Assembly (NCBI RefSeq): GCF_002287075.1
Contig: NZ_NSKE01000007.1
Span: 62,001-126,000, forward strand
DNA length: 64,000 nt
Direction of reading: 5' to 3'
Origin: Fodinibius salipaludis
Lineage (GTDB): Bacteria > Bacteroidota > Rhodothermia > Balneolales > Balneolaceae
Below the pieces are notes generated by a model. It saw only the letters and a program-made list of their open reading frames with translations. It had not been told where the DNA came from and searched no databases. Both the position numbers and the translations under genes were made by a program. Of the stretch, positions 8,307-17,230 are shown piece after piece (the first letter of the stretch is position 1; each line of letters begins with the position of its first letter).

Positions 8307-9506
8307 ATGCGCATTCTGAAATTTATTGGCGTTTTTTTAGGCACCCTGATTCTTATCTTCTTTATTGTCTTTGGGTTCAACCTTGATGCCTTAAAAACAC
8401 TTTATAATAATAGCGGCGACCTACAAGAGGGACAGGAATGGGTTTCCAAGGCTACTTCCCTTAAAGGGCTTACCCAATATATTGGATCAAATCCCCAGCA
8501 TACCACCATTGTATCCCGCTCCGTAACCAACCCTGACACGACCATCACTTACCGTGCAGAAACGCCGCGTACCATGGGAACGCTCTCTAATTTTTTCCTC
8601 ATCACAACCTATTCCCGAATGGTTGAAAACGGACAAATAGATCCCGATGAATTAATTCATCTCGAAAAAACAGATCGCTTTCAGCTCCCCTATATTGATG
8701 CCTCCCACCATGATGATGCTAAAACTGCTCTTAAAAATCAGGGAGCTGTTAACAAGGATGGCCAAGTATCGCTGGATGAACTTTTGCAGATTGCTATCAT
8801 TTATAATGATCTGGCAATATCGGATTTCCTGTATTTCAAATTAGGTCAACAAGCAATTGACAAAACATTCGATCTGCTTGAACTAAAATCTACGGATCTG
8901 CCACTTCCTTTTTCAGGATTGTATATAACCCTGCATCCCAACTTAAACGATCGTGAGTTTACTACTCACTATGAAAATCTTTCAGCTTTATCCAAAAACG
9001 AATTTAGGGCAAAGGTTTTAGATAATGCTAAACGTTTTAGAACAGATAATGAATTCCATGATCGGGTCACGGAACGTTTTGAAGAAGACCAAGGATTAGG
9101 TATCGGCTTTAGAGAACGACGAAATAGTTTGAGCCTTTTTCCAAAATCTACGGGACAAGAATTAACAGACCTCATGATTCAGCTTGAGCAGAATGAGCTT
9201 ATTTCCGCCTCTATTTCGGAAAGGGTCAAGGGAATCATGGATTGGCCTTATCAACAACAGGGATTAAACAATGATTTTAAGTACTACGGGGCTCTATATG
9301 ATAACAGACTGGGCCTGCTTAACGGTATTGATTACGGCGCTTCTGTTTATTCTGAAGAACCATTTGGACAGGCAGTATTTTTTGACTCGCTGCAAGTTGC
9401 CTTTTGGTTTCACATGAGTAGTAACCTAATGCATCAGGATTACCAGCAACGCCTGATGTGGGATCCTGCATTGCGGGAAACCACCCTTCAGGAAATCAGT
9501 AAATAA
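8307..9506 (+). CDS. Class A beta-lactamase-fold protein, probably catalytically inactive
   Basis: A 399-residue protein with one N-terminal membrane anchor (about residues 5-25) and an extracytoplasmic domain that aligns by eye with serine beta-lactamase-like hydrolases. The segment TMGTLSNFFLITTYSRMVENGQI occupies the place of the SxxK helix followed by the usual exG-l-d-e turn. The serine is Ser94, but the lysine is Phe97. The SDN loop is replaced by YND (residues 166-168) in IIYNDLAISDFLYFKLG. I see no clear KTG. It therefore keeps the fold pattern but lacks the catalytic set. A role in binding peptidoglycan or in assembly is inference; a distant active hydrolase with moved residues is the alternative. 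Confidence 0.6.
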   Translation: MRILKFIGVFLGTLILIFFIVFGFNLDALKTLYNNSGDLQEGQEWVSKATSLKGLTQYIGSNPQHTTIVSRSVTNPDTTITYRAETPRTMGTLSNFFLITTYSRMVENGQIDPDELIHLEKTDRFQLPYIDASHHDDAKTALKNQGAVNKDGQVSLDELLQIAIIYNDLAISDFLYFKLGQQAIDKTFDLLELKSTDLPLPFSGLYITLHPNLNDREFTTHYENLSALSKNEFRAKVLDNAKRFRTDNEFHDRVTERFEEDQGLGIGFRERRNSLSLFPKSTGQELTDLMIQLEQNELISASISERVKGIMDWPYQQQGLNNDFKYYGALYDNRLGLLNGIDYGASVYSEEPFGQAVFFDSLQVAFWFHMSSNLMHQDYQQRLMWDPALRETTLQEISK

Positions 9507-9550
9507 TATTAAATTACTGAGAGTCAATTTTAAACTAACATGGAGTTATT

Positions 9551-9715
9551 ATGGCAGAGTCAAACAAAGTTAATGAGACCGTTCGTGGCGGAATAACACT
9601 GGGCACCGTTCTTGCAGTAACTATCTCGTGGTCGGTCAACAAATCCATTTTATGGGCGATTATCCACGGACTTTTTAGCTGGTTTTATGTGATTTACTAT
9701 GCACTTTTCTACTAA
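9551..9715 (+). CDS. Small 54-residue membrane protein
   Basis: The ORF reads MAESNKVNETVRGGITLG, then a hydrophobic segment with the pattern ISWSVNKSILWAIIHG and the end LFSWFYVIYYALFY. GGAG lies six bases before the ATG. The sequence forms one or two tight membrane helices rich in Trp and Tyr. I recall similar short conserved proteins with a SWFYVIYY tail in other bacteria, but no function. It lies between the beta-lactamase-fold gene and another small membrane gene, 19 nt before the next ATG, so they may share a transcript. Confidence 0.75.
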   Translation: MAESNKVNETVRGGITLGTVLAVTISWSVNKSILWAIIHGLFSWFYVIYYALFY

Positions 9716-9734
9716 ATTTTTGCACTCTTAGACA

Positions 9735-10217
9735 ATGAATAAGTACAAGTACTTGTATCTTTTTTGGCTTTTACCTGCTGCCTTTCTTTTTCTTACGCTC
9801 CACCAGGGATTGGTTTACTATGGCATTATCGATACCTATGAAAATGGTGAGAGCTATACCGCTGAAGTTGTGGAGTTTGAGCTTAAGCAGATTGCCGCTC
9901 AGACCAATGGCTATATTGTCTTGCGATTTACTCCGGGTGATAACCAGGAAATTGAACGCAAACTGTCGCTGCCTGTAGAGATGGCCGGCGACCTCCAGGA
10001 TATCCGGGTCATTCCCATACGCTACCAGCCCGGTGACATGCAGGAAATTGTATTAATGCCTACTTTTGAAACACAAAAAAGTCTTATATGGACAAACGCT
10101 CTTATGGCTGGCGTTGCGTTATTAATCACATTTATTATTGGACTGGCGGCTCATCGTTTTGCGAACAAAAAAATAAACGAACCGGAAGAGGAATTCGTCA
10201 TTGAACGAGTAGATTAA
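9735..10217 (+). CDS. Two-helix membrane protein, DUF3592-like
   Basis: A 160-residue protein with an N-terminal helix (about 8-30), an extracytoplasmic beta-rich domain (about 40-115) and a second helix (about 118-140), ending in an acidic cytoplasmic tail. The helix-beta domain-helix layout, with YTAEVVEFE and IPIRYQPGDMQEI strands, is like DUF3592 proteins, but the match is only by pattern. No function can be assigned. It ends 6 nt before the methylase gene, which suggests co-transcription. Confidence 0.65.
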   Translation: MNKYKYLYLFWLLPAAFLFLTLHQGLVYYGIIDTYENGESYTAEVVEFELKQIAAQTNGYIVLRFTPGDNQEIERKLSLPVEMAGDLQDIRVIPIRYQPGDMQEIVLMPTFETQKSLIWTNALMAGVALLITFIIGLAAHRFANKKINEPEEEFVIERVD

Positions 10218-10223
10218 TTTGGC

Positions 10224-10952
10224 ATGACTACATCAGATTCCAACAAAGGCACTCTTTTTCTGATTCCTAACACTTTAGGCAAAACTCCCGAAAACAATAC
10301 CATCCCCGATTATGTACTGAACGTTATTCGGCGGATGGAAGTGCTTATTGTGGAAAATGTGCAAACGGCGGCACGATATCTTCAATGGGTTGGGGATAGC
10401 GTTCCCGAGTATGAAATTGAATTTCTTTTGCTTAATAAAAAGACTCCCATCCACGAAATTACTTCCTTCTTAGATCCCCTAAAAAAGGGAAAAGACGCAG
10501 GATTACTTTCCGAAGCCGGATGCCCCGCTGTAGCAGATCCCGGGTCGGAACTCATTAAAATGGCACACGACCAGCAGATCAGCGTACATCCGCTGGTGGG
10601 CCCCTCTTCTATTTTACTGGCGCTGATGGGATCCGGTTTTAACGGACAACAATTCACCTTTAACGGTTACCTGCCTATTGATAAAAATAAGCGTCAGGCT
10701 GCTATTCAACAGTTAGAGAAGCAATCAAAATCATCGGGTGGCACGCAGATTTTTATGGAAGCCCCTCATCGTAACGACAATGTGGTTAAAGATGTAATCC
10801 GGTATTGCGAACCAACTACTCGTTTTTGTACGGCTACTAATTTAACGCTGCCCGATGAACGAATTGTTTCCCAAAAAATATCAGACTGGCGAAAAGATTC
10901 CCTTGACTCCATTCATAAAGAGCCAACGATCTTCCTGCTGTACGCTTCCTAA
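10224..10952 (+). CDS. Tetrapyrrole-methylase-fold SAM methyltransferase, RsmI-like
   Basis: A 242-residue SAM-dependent methyltransferase of the RsmI/YraL family, which in studied members 2'-O-methylates C1402 of 16S rRNA. The N-terminus GTLFLIPNTLG replaces the usual G-x-L-Y-l-V-p-T-P-I-G. The motifs LLSEAGCPAVADPG and HPLVGPSSILLALMGSGF match the P-D-P-G and G-p-s-A-l segments. It is about 40 residues shorter than E. coli RsmI and has divergent glycine loops, so it may be a paralogue with a different substrate. Many Bacteroidota carry this shorter form, to my knowledge. Confidence 0.8.
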   Translation: MTTSDSNKGTLFLIPNTLGKTPENNTIPDYVLNVIRRMEVLIVENVQTAARYLQWVGDSVPEYEIEFLLLNKKTPIHEITSFLDPLKKGKDAGLLSEAGCPAVADPGSELIKMAHDQQISVHPLVGPSSILLALMGSGFNGQQFTFNGYLPIDKNKRQAAIQQLEKQSKSSGGTQIFMEAPHRNDNVVKDVIRYCEPTTRFCTATNLTLPDERIVSQKISDWRKDSLDSIHKEPTIFLLYAS

Positions 10953-11011
10953 AATTTCCCGCAATACTTCTTGACTCAGCACTGATTTACAAAATAGGTA
11001 TGCATAATAAA

Positions 11012-11040
11012 AAAGCCTGCTCTGTTACAGAACAGGCTTT
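11012..11040 (-). terminator. Terminator between the methylase and ankyrin genes
   Basis: AAAGCCTGCTCTGT (11012-11025) pairs with ACAGAACAGGCTTT (11027-11040 region) with one mismatch. On the minus strand the stem is followed by a run of T (TTTTTTATTA), so it best serves the ankyrin gene; on the plus strand the T-tract is weak. Confidence 0.75.
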
Positions 11041-11064
11041 AAAAACTAAATGATAATTAAGGTA

Positions 11065-11448
11065 TTACGCTCCCGCTTCTTCCAACATGTTAACAATGCC
11101 CTCATAATTATGAGAGGTAGCCTGATCTTTGGCTGACCAACCACGATCATCCATCACACTAACATCACTTTGGTGTTGAATTAACAGTTGTACTATTGCA
11201 TCAAAGCCGTTACTGGATGCCCAGTATAAAGCACTTGTCCCGCGATTATCACGGGTATTCACTTCGGCACCGTGATCAAGTAGGTATTGAACAACATCCA
11301 AATGTCCATGTTTGGCTGCTTTCATTAATGCTGTCCGATCGTGCTCGTCACTGGTATTTACATCAGCACTATTCTCTAAATGCTTTTTTACGTTCTCTAA
11401 GTCTCCATTCTCAGCTGCTTCAAGAAAGGCATTTTCTTCCATATTCAA
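11065..11448 (-). CDS. Small ankyrin-repeat protein
   Basis: A 127-residue soluble protein made almost wholly of ankyrin repeats. Three repeats are clear: NTSDEHDRTALMKAAKHGHL, then NTRDNRGTSALYWASSNGF and SVMDDRGWSAKDQATSHNY, with a degenerate first repeat at the N-terminus. There is no signal peptide or membrane segment. Ankyrin repeats bind proteins; the partner is unknown. The gene is alone, with terminators on both sides (11012-11040 and 11544-11570). Confidence 0.85.
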   Translation of the reverse strand: MNMEENAFLEAAENGDLENVKKHLENSADVNTSDEHDRTALMKAAKHGHLDVVQYLLDHGAEVNTRDNRGTSALYWASSNGFDAIVQLLIQHQSDVSVMDDRGWSAKDQATSHNYEGIVNMLEEAGA

Positions 11449-11543
11449 ACCTCCTTATTTAGGATTAAAGGTGGGTCACTAAAATCATTTTAAACGTTTG
11501 GAAGACCATAGTCAACCCTTAAAAAAGGTTTCCCTAAATAAAA

Positions 11544-11570
11544 AAAGGGGACACATTTCTGCATCCCCTT
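11544..11570 (-). terminator. Intrinsic terminator of the M49-like peptidase gene
   Basis: AAGGGGA and TCCCCTT form a 7-bp stem around a 12-nt loop. On the minus strand the stem is followed by a run of seven T. It lies 24 nt after the peptidase stop at 11594. Confidence 0.7.
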
Positions 11571-11593
11571 AGATCATTACATTCGAAAAAACC

Positions 11594-13231
11594 TTATTCC
11601 AACCCGAGTACATCTACGCCTTGATTGAAGGTGACATCAACGGGGATAGATTGCTCCGATAATCGATCCAGCGACTGCTGCAGCTGATCACCGATAGTGC
11701 CGTATTCCTCTACAAATGCTGCAACACCTTCATAGTCGCCATCTCCCTGAAGGGTGAGAATTTTGTTGGAAAGAGCATCGGTTGCCTCAGCAATTTTGTC
11801 AAAATTCACGCGATAGGTCTGAGAATCTTCATCATAACTGAAAGCACCTTTTTCCTTAAAGTAATTGAATCGAATAAGATTGGCCTTGCCGTGGGCACTG
11901 GATGATCCAAACCGGATAGAACGAAAAATGCTGGCCATAAAGGTTACATAGTTATTTTCAATGGTCCCCTCATCGACCATACCATCCTCGCGCAGTTCCG
12001 AAACCATATATAGTCCCAATACATCGGCCTTGCCTTCCTCCAAAGCCGAAGCATGTTCTTTAAGCGCCTCACGAACGGTACCCTTGTCATTAATCGTATT
12101 CTTGATACCAAGTCCGTGAGCCACTTCATGGAACATCGTATTGCCAAAGAACGCATCGAAGGTCAGATATTGACGCTGATCCTCCGCAATAAGCACGTCG
12201 GAAATAGGCAACAGAATCTTATCATATTTTGCCCGCATTGCGTTTTTCAGCTGCAGACGACGGGTTCCCTTCTCCAGTTGGACCTCCTCATCATTAGGTA
12301 AATTAATTGCTATGGTTTTGGAACCGGCATTGGCATCCCCCGCATAATAAACGGCATCGTAAGCATTGAGATCAGAGTCACGTCCCGGTTTCTCCTGCTT
12401 GTATTCTTCAGCAACAGGCAATCCTTTCTGAAGCTCGGGCAGGACTTCAGCATATTTCGATAAGCGGTTGCTCCACTCCTTATCCTTAATTAATACAAAA
12501 GTTTCGTGAGCCGCTTTATATCCAAATAATTGATCTTCATAATTTTCTATGGGACCAATAACCACTTCGATCGTATTGTCTTTCATATCCAGCCAAGCCA
12601 TATCACTTTCCTGGTACTCATCAGTAAGCAGCGCTTCAGCACGGAGATTGAGGTACTTCTTCAGCCCCTCATCCTCGGTCAGCTTAGCTGCTTCCTTCAA
12701 CTTATCTGCAGCCAGTTGATGCTGCTCGGCAAAAGCCTCATGATATGGGATTGTTGTTAACTCTCCATTTTGCGTCCGGCGTACCAGCGTATAAAGATCA
12801 TCTTTGGTTTCAGAATCCCAATTCTCAAACTCCTCCTTTGTCATATCCGGCGGATAAAAATTAGCGCCTTCCGGTTTGGGACCCACATCATTAATAAAAG
12901 GCTCATTGCCATTCAGTCGATCCCAGGGACCGTAATTTATATGGGCAAACTGTTGCTCTTTCTCAGAAATATTGTTTAAAAGGGTTTCCTTGTTGCCATA
13001 AGCCTCTTCCCAGAACACCTTGTCCATTGCCTTACCGGCATCAATAAGCAGCTTTATAATCTCTTTTTGATTATCACTAAGGGATGAAACGTCCGCCGTT
13101 AATGTAAATTCGGTATACTGATCCAAGCGGTCATCAATCAACATTTTTTTATCGCTTTCCATACTTTGACAACCTGCCAAGAAAAAGGCAATTGCCAGAA
13201 TAGTTATGGCTGAAGTTAAAATAGATTTCAT
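11594..13231 (-). CDS. M49-like (dipeptidyl-peptidase III type) zinc peptidase lipoprotein
   Basis: A 545-residue protein with a lipoprotein signal (ILAIAFFLAGCQS; lipid cysteine at residue 21). A zinc site HEVAHG begins at His368 and a downstream EEGKAD at Glu398, the layout of family M49, whose second motif is EExRAD/E. The surrounding text, REALKEHASALEEGKADVLGL, resembles the bacterial and plant M49-like zinc hydrolases better than classical DPP III, which has HELLGH. The likely role is cleavage of peptides at the outer membrane or periplasmic face. It has its own terminator and is 26 nt downstream of the MscS gene, so it could be part of that transcript. Confidence 0.82.
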   Translation of the reverse strand: MKSILTSAITILAIAFFLAGCQSMESDKKMLIDDRLDQYTEFTLTADVSSLSDNQKEIIKLLIDAGKAMDKVFWEEAYGNKETLLNNISEKEQQFAHINYGPWDRLNGNEPFINDVGPKPEGANFYPPDMTKEEFENWDSETKDDLYTLVRRTQNGELTTIPYHEAFAEQHQLAADKLKEAAKLTEDEGLKKYLNLRAEALLTDEYQESDMAWLDMKDNTIEVVIGPIENYEDQLFGYKAAHETFVLIKDKEWSNRLSKYAEVLPELQKGLPVAEEYKQEKPGRDSDLNAYDAVYYAGDANAGSKTIAINLPNDEEVQLEKGTRRLQLKNAMRAKYDKILLPISDVLIAEDQRQYLTFDAFFGNTMFHEVAHGLGIKNTINDKGTVREALKEHASALEEGKADVLGLYMVSELREDGMVDEGTIENNYVTFMASIFRSIRFGSSSAHGKANLIRFNYFKEKGAFSYDEDSQTYRVNFDKIAEATDALSNKILTLQGDGDYEGVAAFVEEYGTIGDQLQQSLDRLSEQSIPVDVTFNQGVDVLGLE

Positions 13232-13257
13232 ATTATCAATATTTTAGATTATAGGGT

Positions 13258-14280
13258 TTAGGACTTATCAATATACCTCTGTTTGGGAAGTATATCGCGT
13301 TGTTTAAGTTCACTCAAAATCAATTCTGTCATATCACTTTTAAAGGGGAATTCGTACCTGATATCAAGAACATATGCTTTTACCCGAAGTTTGAGCACAA
13401 AATTTTCCTCGTGTACTTCATTCAAAGCAATAATAGCTATAGGCTTTTGTAGATATACATAACGTGATGAAACTGCTGCGCGATAGGCAATACGTTTAAC
13501 CGCATCTATATCCACATTCATTGGTAGAAATATTTCGGCTACTACTTGGCAGTCCAAGGCACTGGAATTCGCGTTTGATACTGCCTTGTTCATCAGCTCA
13601 CTGTTGGGGATCGTTACTATCGAATCATCGGGAGTGACGATACGACTGGACCGTAATCCAATGGCAATCACTTCACCATAATGTTCGGCTACCTGTATCT
13701 TGTCTCCCACCTGAAAAGGGCGATCCATAATAATGATAAAACCGCCAAAAATATTTTTCAGGATATCTTGTGCTGCAAATCCTACGGCTATACCCACTGA
13801 TGCCAATACGGTAATAATAGTACTTAGGGGTGGATCGATAATAGCGGCGATAATGATATATATCGCAAACGTCCATATTACCAGTCGTACAACTGGAACC
13901 ATGCGCTTTATTCCCAGCCGATAGCGCGTAAACTGTTCTGACAAATTTTCTAAGACTACTACCACAAATCGATTCAGAAAATAGGTAAATATCAAAGCGA
14001 TAATAATAGCCAGTATTACACCTACTGAAATAAGATTTTCAATCTCCGAGAGAGCTTTATCAGCATCTTGTGCAACTTGCTCTAAATTTGAGCTCGTATC
14101 GGCCTGTGCAGTATCAATTTTTGCGGTATCCAACTGTATGGTATCAATCTGCACCGGTTTAATTATAATAGTAGTATCGGACTGCTGTTTTACGGTATCT
14201 TGTACCGCGGTGAAGCCGAGGTTATGACATCCTAAAATTATAAACCCCGTCAGGAATAGTATCTTGATAAGTCTATACAT
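13258..14280 (-). CDS. MscS-family mechanosensitive channel
   Basis: A 340-residue small-conductance channel protein. A signal-like first helix is followed by a low-complexity Thr/Asp/Gln stretch (about 25-70), then three helices, the last being the pore-like VASVGIAVGFAAQDILKNIFGG (about 155-185). The beta domain follows with DRPFQVGDKIQV and VTIPNSELMNKAVSNAN. All are MscS signatures. The domain normally opens under membrane tension and releases solutes. The gene starts 7 nt after a large P-loop ATPase gene, an unusual partner that suggests regulated opening. Confidence 0.92.
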   Translation of the reverse strand: MYRLIKILFLTGFIILGCHNLGFTAVQDTVKQQSDTTIIIKPVQIDTIQLDTAKIDTAQADTSSNLEQVAQDADKALSEIENLISVGVILAIIIALIFTYFLNRFVVVVLENLSEQFTRYRLGIKRMVPVVRLVIWTFAIYIIIAAIIDPPLSTIITVLASVGIAVGFAAQDILKNIFGGFIIIMDRPFQVGDKIQVAEHYGEVIAIGLRSSRIVTPDDSIVTIPNSELMNKAVSNANSSALDCQVVAEIFLPMNVDIDAVKRIAYRAAVSSRYVYLQKPIAIIALNEVHEENFVLKLRVKAYVLDIRYEFPFKSDMTELILSELKQRDILPKQRYIDKS

Positions 14281-14287
14281 TCTGCTA

Positions 14288-17230
14288 TTACCCCAAATGA
14301 ATTATATTACGCTCTTTAAGCACCCGAACTATCTGCCGGTACATTAAATGATTGATGGTGAATGATTCATTTTTTTCGATCAATATACCGCGAGATCGCA
14401 ACCGATTTAACAGCAGTCTGCTTTCTTCACGTGTTATATTCATCACCATAGCCAGCTCTTCGTCTGATAACGTATCGTGCAATACAAAAGCTGCCAAAGC
14501 AAACAGTACCGGTGGTTTTAAATCCTCGATCATCTCTACAGATGTTATCTCAAGCGGTCGTATATAAAAATAGATTTCATCAAAATCCCGAATCGATCGT
14601 ATCCAGAATATCATAGCGATAGAGACATTTCCTTCAGCCAACTTTGTAAGCTTTTCGAAATATTCTTTTTTAAGATACTCCTGAGCCTCCTCTTCCTGAT
14701 CTTTTAACTTGCGATAAGTGCGTGATTGCTGTGTTTGACCATCCGGCTCAAAGTAAAGTGAATACCCACTGGCCTGATGCCTGTTTAGAATGACTTGTTT
14801 AACCTGCTCTGCATCCAGCGAATCACTTTTACTGATATGAGAAAAGTACTCGCTGATCTGTAACACCTTATCCAAAAATGACCAGGCGTAGCGAGAGCAA
14901 CTGACCATCCAAAAAATATTATTTCGCGTCTCAGAAATAAGATACGACAACTTTTCGATAGCTTTGAAACCATTAATATTACGAACAAAACAATTTTGTA
15001 TTGATTCCAAGACCACTACTCTGCGCTGATCAGATCCATTAATAGCTGTTACCAGCTCTTCGATACTTTGTGGAGATTCAACCTCAAATTCCGTTGCTAT
15101 TTTACTTACAAGCTGATCTTCTTCCCAAATCGTTCTTGTAAACTCAACTGTTTCCACCTCCTTTTCTTCAAGCTCAGATTCGACTATCAAACTGAGAAAT
15201 GATGATTTTCCACTCCCCTTCTCTCCAACCACTGCAAAATTAGTGGGAAGCTTATTCTGCCACTGCTCATACGCTCTTTTAAACGTTACAGTCGATTCTT
15301 GTGCAGGCTCAAAAAATCGTTTATCGGCCAGCGACTGAAAATCAAACAAGCGCCGATAAATATAGGGCAGCTCGTTCATTTTTTGATCCGTCTCTGAAAG
15401 ATACGTGGCTATATCTATCCTTTTCGACTCCTGGATTTTTTTCTCCTTGAATCCCAAAAACACTTTAAGGTCGGTGCCATACGTTTTCAACTTTTTCCAT
15501 ACAAATCGACTCCATAACATTAGCCAATCCGCAACTCTTGCCCACCGCGAGTCTAACACTGTTTGCCAATCCTTCTTTTTTTCCTTCATCCTATATTTGG
15601 CATTTAACAGCTGTAGCTGCTTAGAATCTCCCTCGTGTAACAGTGCCAACAATGAAGAGAAGAATTTCTCCCTTCCTTCACTAATAGAGTTATCAATCTG
15701 TTGCCACTTTTCATCAGCTCGGTCATTTAGCTCCTGAACCTTTTTCAAAATACGCTTGAGCGCTTCTCCTACCACTTTCGTGGGATCTTCTTTCTCAGTC
15801 ACATCTTCATCGCGAGCTTTCAGTGCCGAATCAAAATTAACTGCTATAATATTTTTAACTTCAATAATCTCTTCCAGGTTTTGAGATAAAAACTCTTCGT
15901 ACTGCTGATTGGCCGGCTGCAGTGGATTCATAAATAATTCTCTAAGAGCCCGGATAACCAGTTGTCGCCATTCCACTTCTTGTTGATTTACCGACGGCGG
16001 ATTTTCATCCAGCTCGGCATCGAAAACCAGTTGGGCTTCCTGTGGAGATTGCCCCACCTTTAGCAGTAAATCTTCGAACAGATGGTCTGTTTTTTGGGCT
16101 AAAATCCGTTTATCCAGCAGTTTCTGTATGGGCTGTATCAGTCGCTCATCTACAAAGGTTTCAAACGTTTCATGCAAGGTCTGCAACTCACCCAGTGTAG
16201 CACCCCGACCAACCTTTTCAGTTGCCTCCTTAATATCTGTTGAAAATTCCTGAAGCGGTGCTTTTAGAGATTTACGGAAGGTATCTTCAAAAGCCCTATT
16301 AAATTTTGCAATCTCCTCTCCAATTTCTGATTGTAGCTTCAAAAATTGAACAACGTCCTTTGTCCGTTCAAAAAAGAGCCGTTGCACAAATTGCCACTGT
16401 TCCTGATACGTACGAAATTGATTCTCTAATTTTTCTTCCGTCGTCTGTAATCGCTTTTCATCAAAAAAATCCGCTCGCCATTCCAGCGTCCCCACTTTTT
16501 CAATATCTTCAGCTATTTGGGACTGCTTGCTGCTGAGTGTTTCTTCTACATTGTCCAGCAGATCAGCCTTTTTCTCCTCAAGCTTCTTCTTTTGATCTGA
16601 TACAAAAACAGTTAAATCCAACTCTTTCTGCTCATCCTCTTCCCTAACCAGCAGATCCTCAATATCTGTAATTAAGTTTAACTGAACACGCTGAAGGTGA
16701 TGTCCCCATTCCAATACAGATTTATCATCCAATAAATAATAGCGTACCGCTTGACGTAAAGGAATCTTTTGTTCCCATCCGGGATATACTTTTCTGTCAG
16801 CTCCAAAAATACTCTTGAAGGCTTGAGTAGTCTTATATCCAAACTTTGCAATATCTCGGGCGGTGCTTTTACTTCGTTTGGCGATTGCTATCCAGATAGG
16901 ATCTTTATGCTGTACTACAAACCGTTCTTCCTCTTGCTTCCAAACTTCATCATCAGGAAATTTTTCACCAATCCGATCGACGGCGGATAAGTATATTCCC
17001 AAAATACTCTCACGTTCCTTTTTGGACAGGGTATCCTCAATATTTTTCAAGATCCCCGGAAATCCCAGCTTTATGATATCTTCGGTATCATACTTTCGTT
17101 CTACCGCAGAAAAATATCTCAACAACTGTTCCAACCGATCAAAATGTGCTTCAATATGCTCGGTAAGAATGGCCTCCAGATCTTCTGTAATGCACTTCTG
17201 TAGCTTTTTCCTAAATTCTTGACGATTCAA
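14288..17230 (-). CDS. 980-residue coiled-coil P-loop ATPase linked to MscS gene
   Basis: I do not recognise the family. Residues 1 to about 650 are charged and helical, with long coiled-coil-like stretches rich in Glu, Lys and Gln and no clear membrane segment. A Walker A motif GEKGSGKSS sits near residue 667. A Walker B-like RRVVVLESIQ lies near residue 738, and SCSRYAWSFLDKV could be a sensor region. The C-terminal part (about 900-980), LSDEELAMVMNITREESRLLLNRLRSRGILI, reads as a winged helix. The layout is like a STAND or AAA+ switch ATPase. The start codon is TTG at 17230 with AAAGG upstream; no in-frame ATG is near. It overlaps nothing and is 7 nt from the MscS gene. Confidence 0.7.
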   Translation of the reverse strand: MNRQEFRKKLQKCITEDLEAILTEHIEAHFDRLEQLLRYFSAVERKYDTEDIIKLGFPGILKNIEDTLSKKERESILGIYLSAVDRIGEKFPDDEVWKQEEERFVVQHKDPIWIAIAKRSKSTARDIAKFGYKTTQAFKSIFGADRKVYPGWEQKIPLRQAVRYYLLDDKSVLEWGHHLQRVQLNLITDIEDLLVREEDEQKELDLTVFVSDQKKKLEEKKADLLDNVEETLSSKQSQIAEDIEKVGTLEWRADFFDEKRLQTTEEKLENQFRTYQEQWQFVQRLFFERTKDVVQFLKLQSEIGEEIAKFNRAFEDTFRKSLKAPLQEFSTDIKEATEKVGRGATLGELQTLHETFETFVDERLIQPIQKLLDKRILAQKTDHLFEDLLLKVGQSPQEAQLVFDAELDENPPSVNQQEVEWRQLVIRALRELFMNPLQPANQQYEEFLSQNLEEIIEVKNIIAVNFDSALKARDEDVTEKEDPTKVVGEALKRILKKVQELNDRADEKWQQIDNSISEGREKFFSSLLALLHEGDSKQLQLLNAKYRMKEKKKDWQTVLDSRWARVADWLMLWSRFVWKKLKTYGTDLKVFLGFKEKKIQESKRIDIATYLSETDQKMNELPYIYRRLFDFQSLADKRFFEPAQESTVTFKRAYEQWQNKLPTNFAVVGEKGSGKSSFLSLIVESELEEKEVETVEFTRTIWEEDQLVSKIATEFEVESPQSIEELVTAINGSDQRRVVVLESIQNCFVRNINGFKAIEKLSYLISETRNNIFWMVSCSRYAWSFLDKVLQISEYFSHISKSDSLDAEQVKQVILNRHQASGYSLYFEPDGQTQQSRTYRKLKDQEEEAQEYLKKEYFEKLTKLAEGNVSIAMIFWIRSIRDFDEIYFYIRPLEITSVEMIEDLKPPVLFALAAFVLHDTLSDEELAMVMNITREESRLLLNRLRSRGILIEKNESFTINHLMYRQIVRVLKERNIIHLG

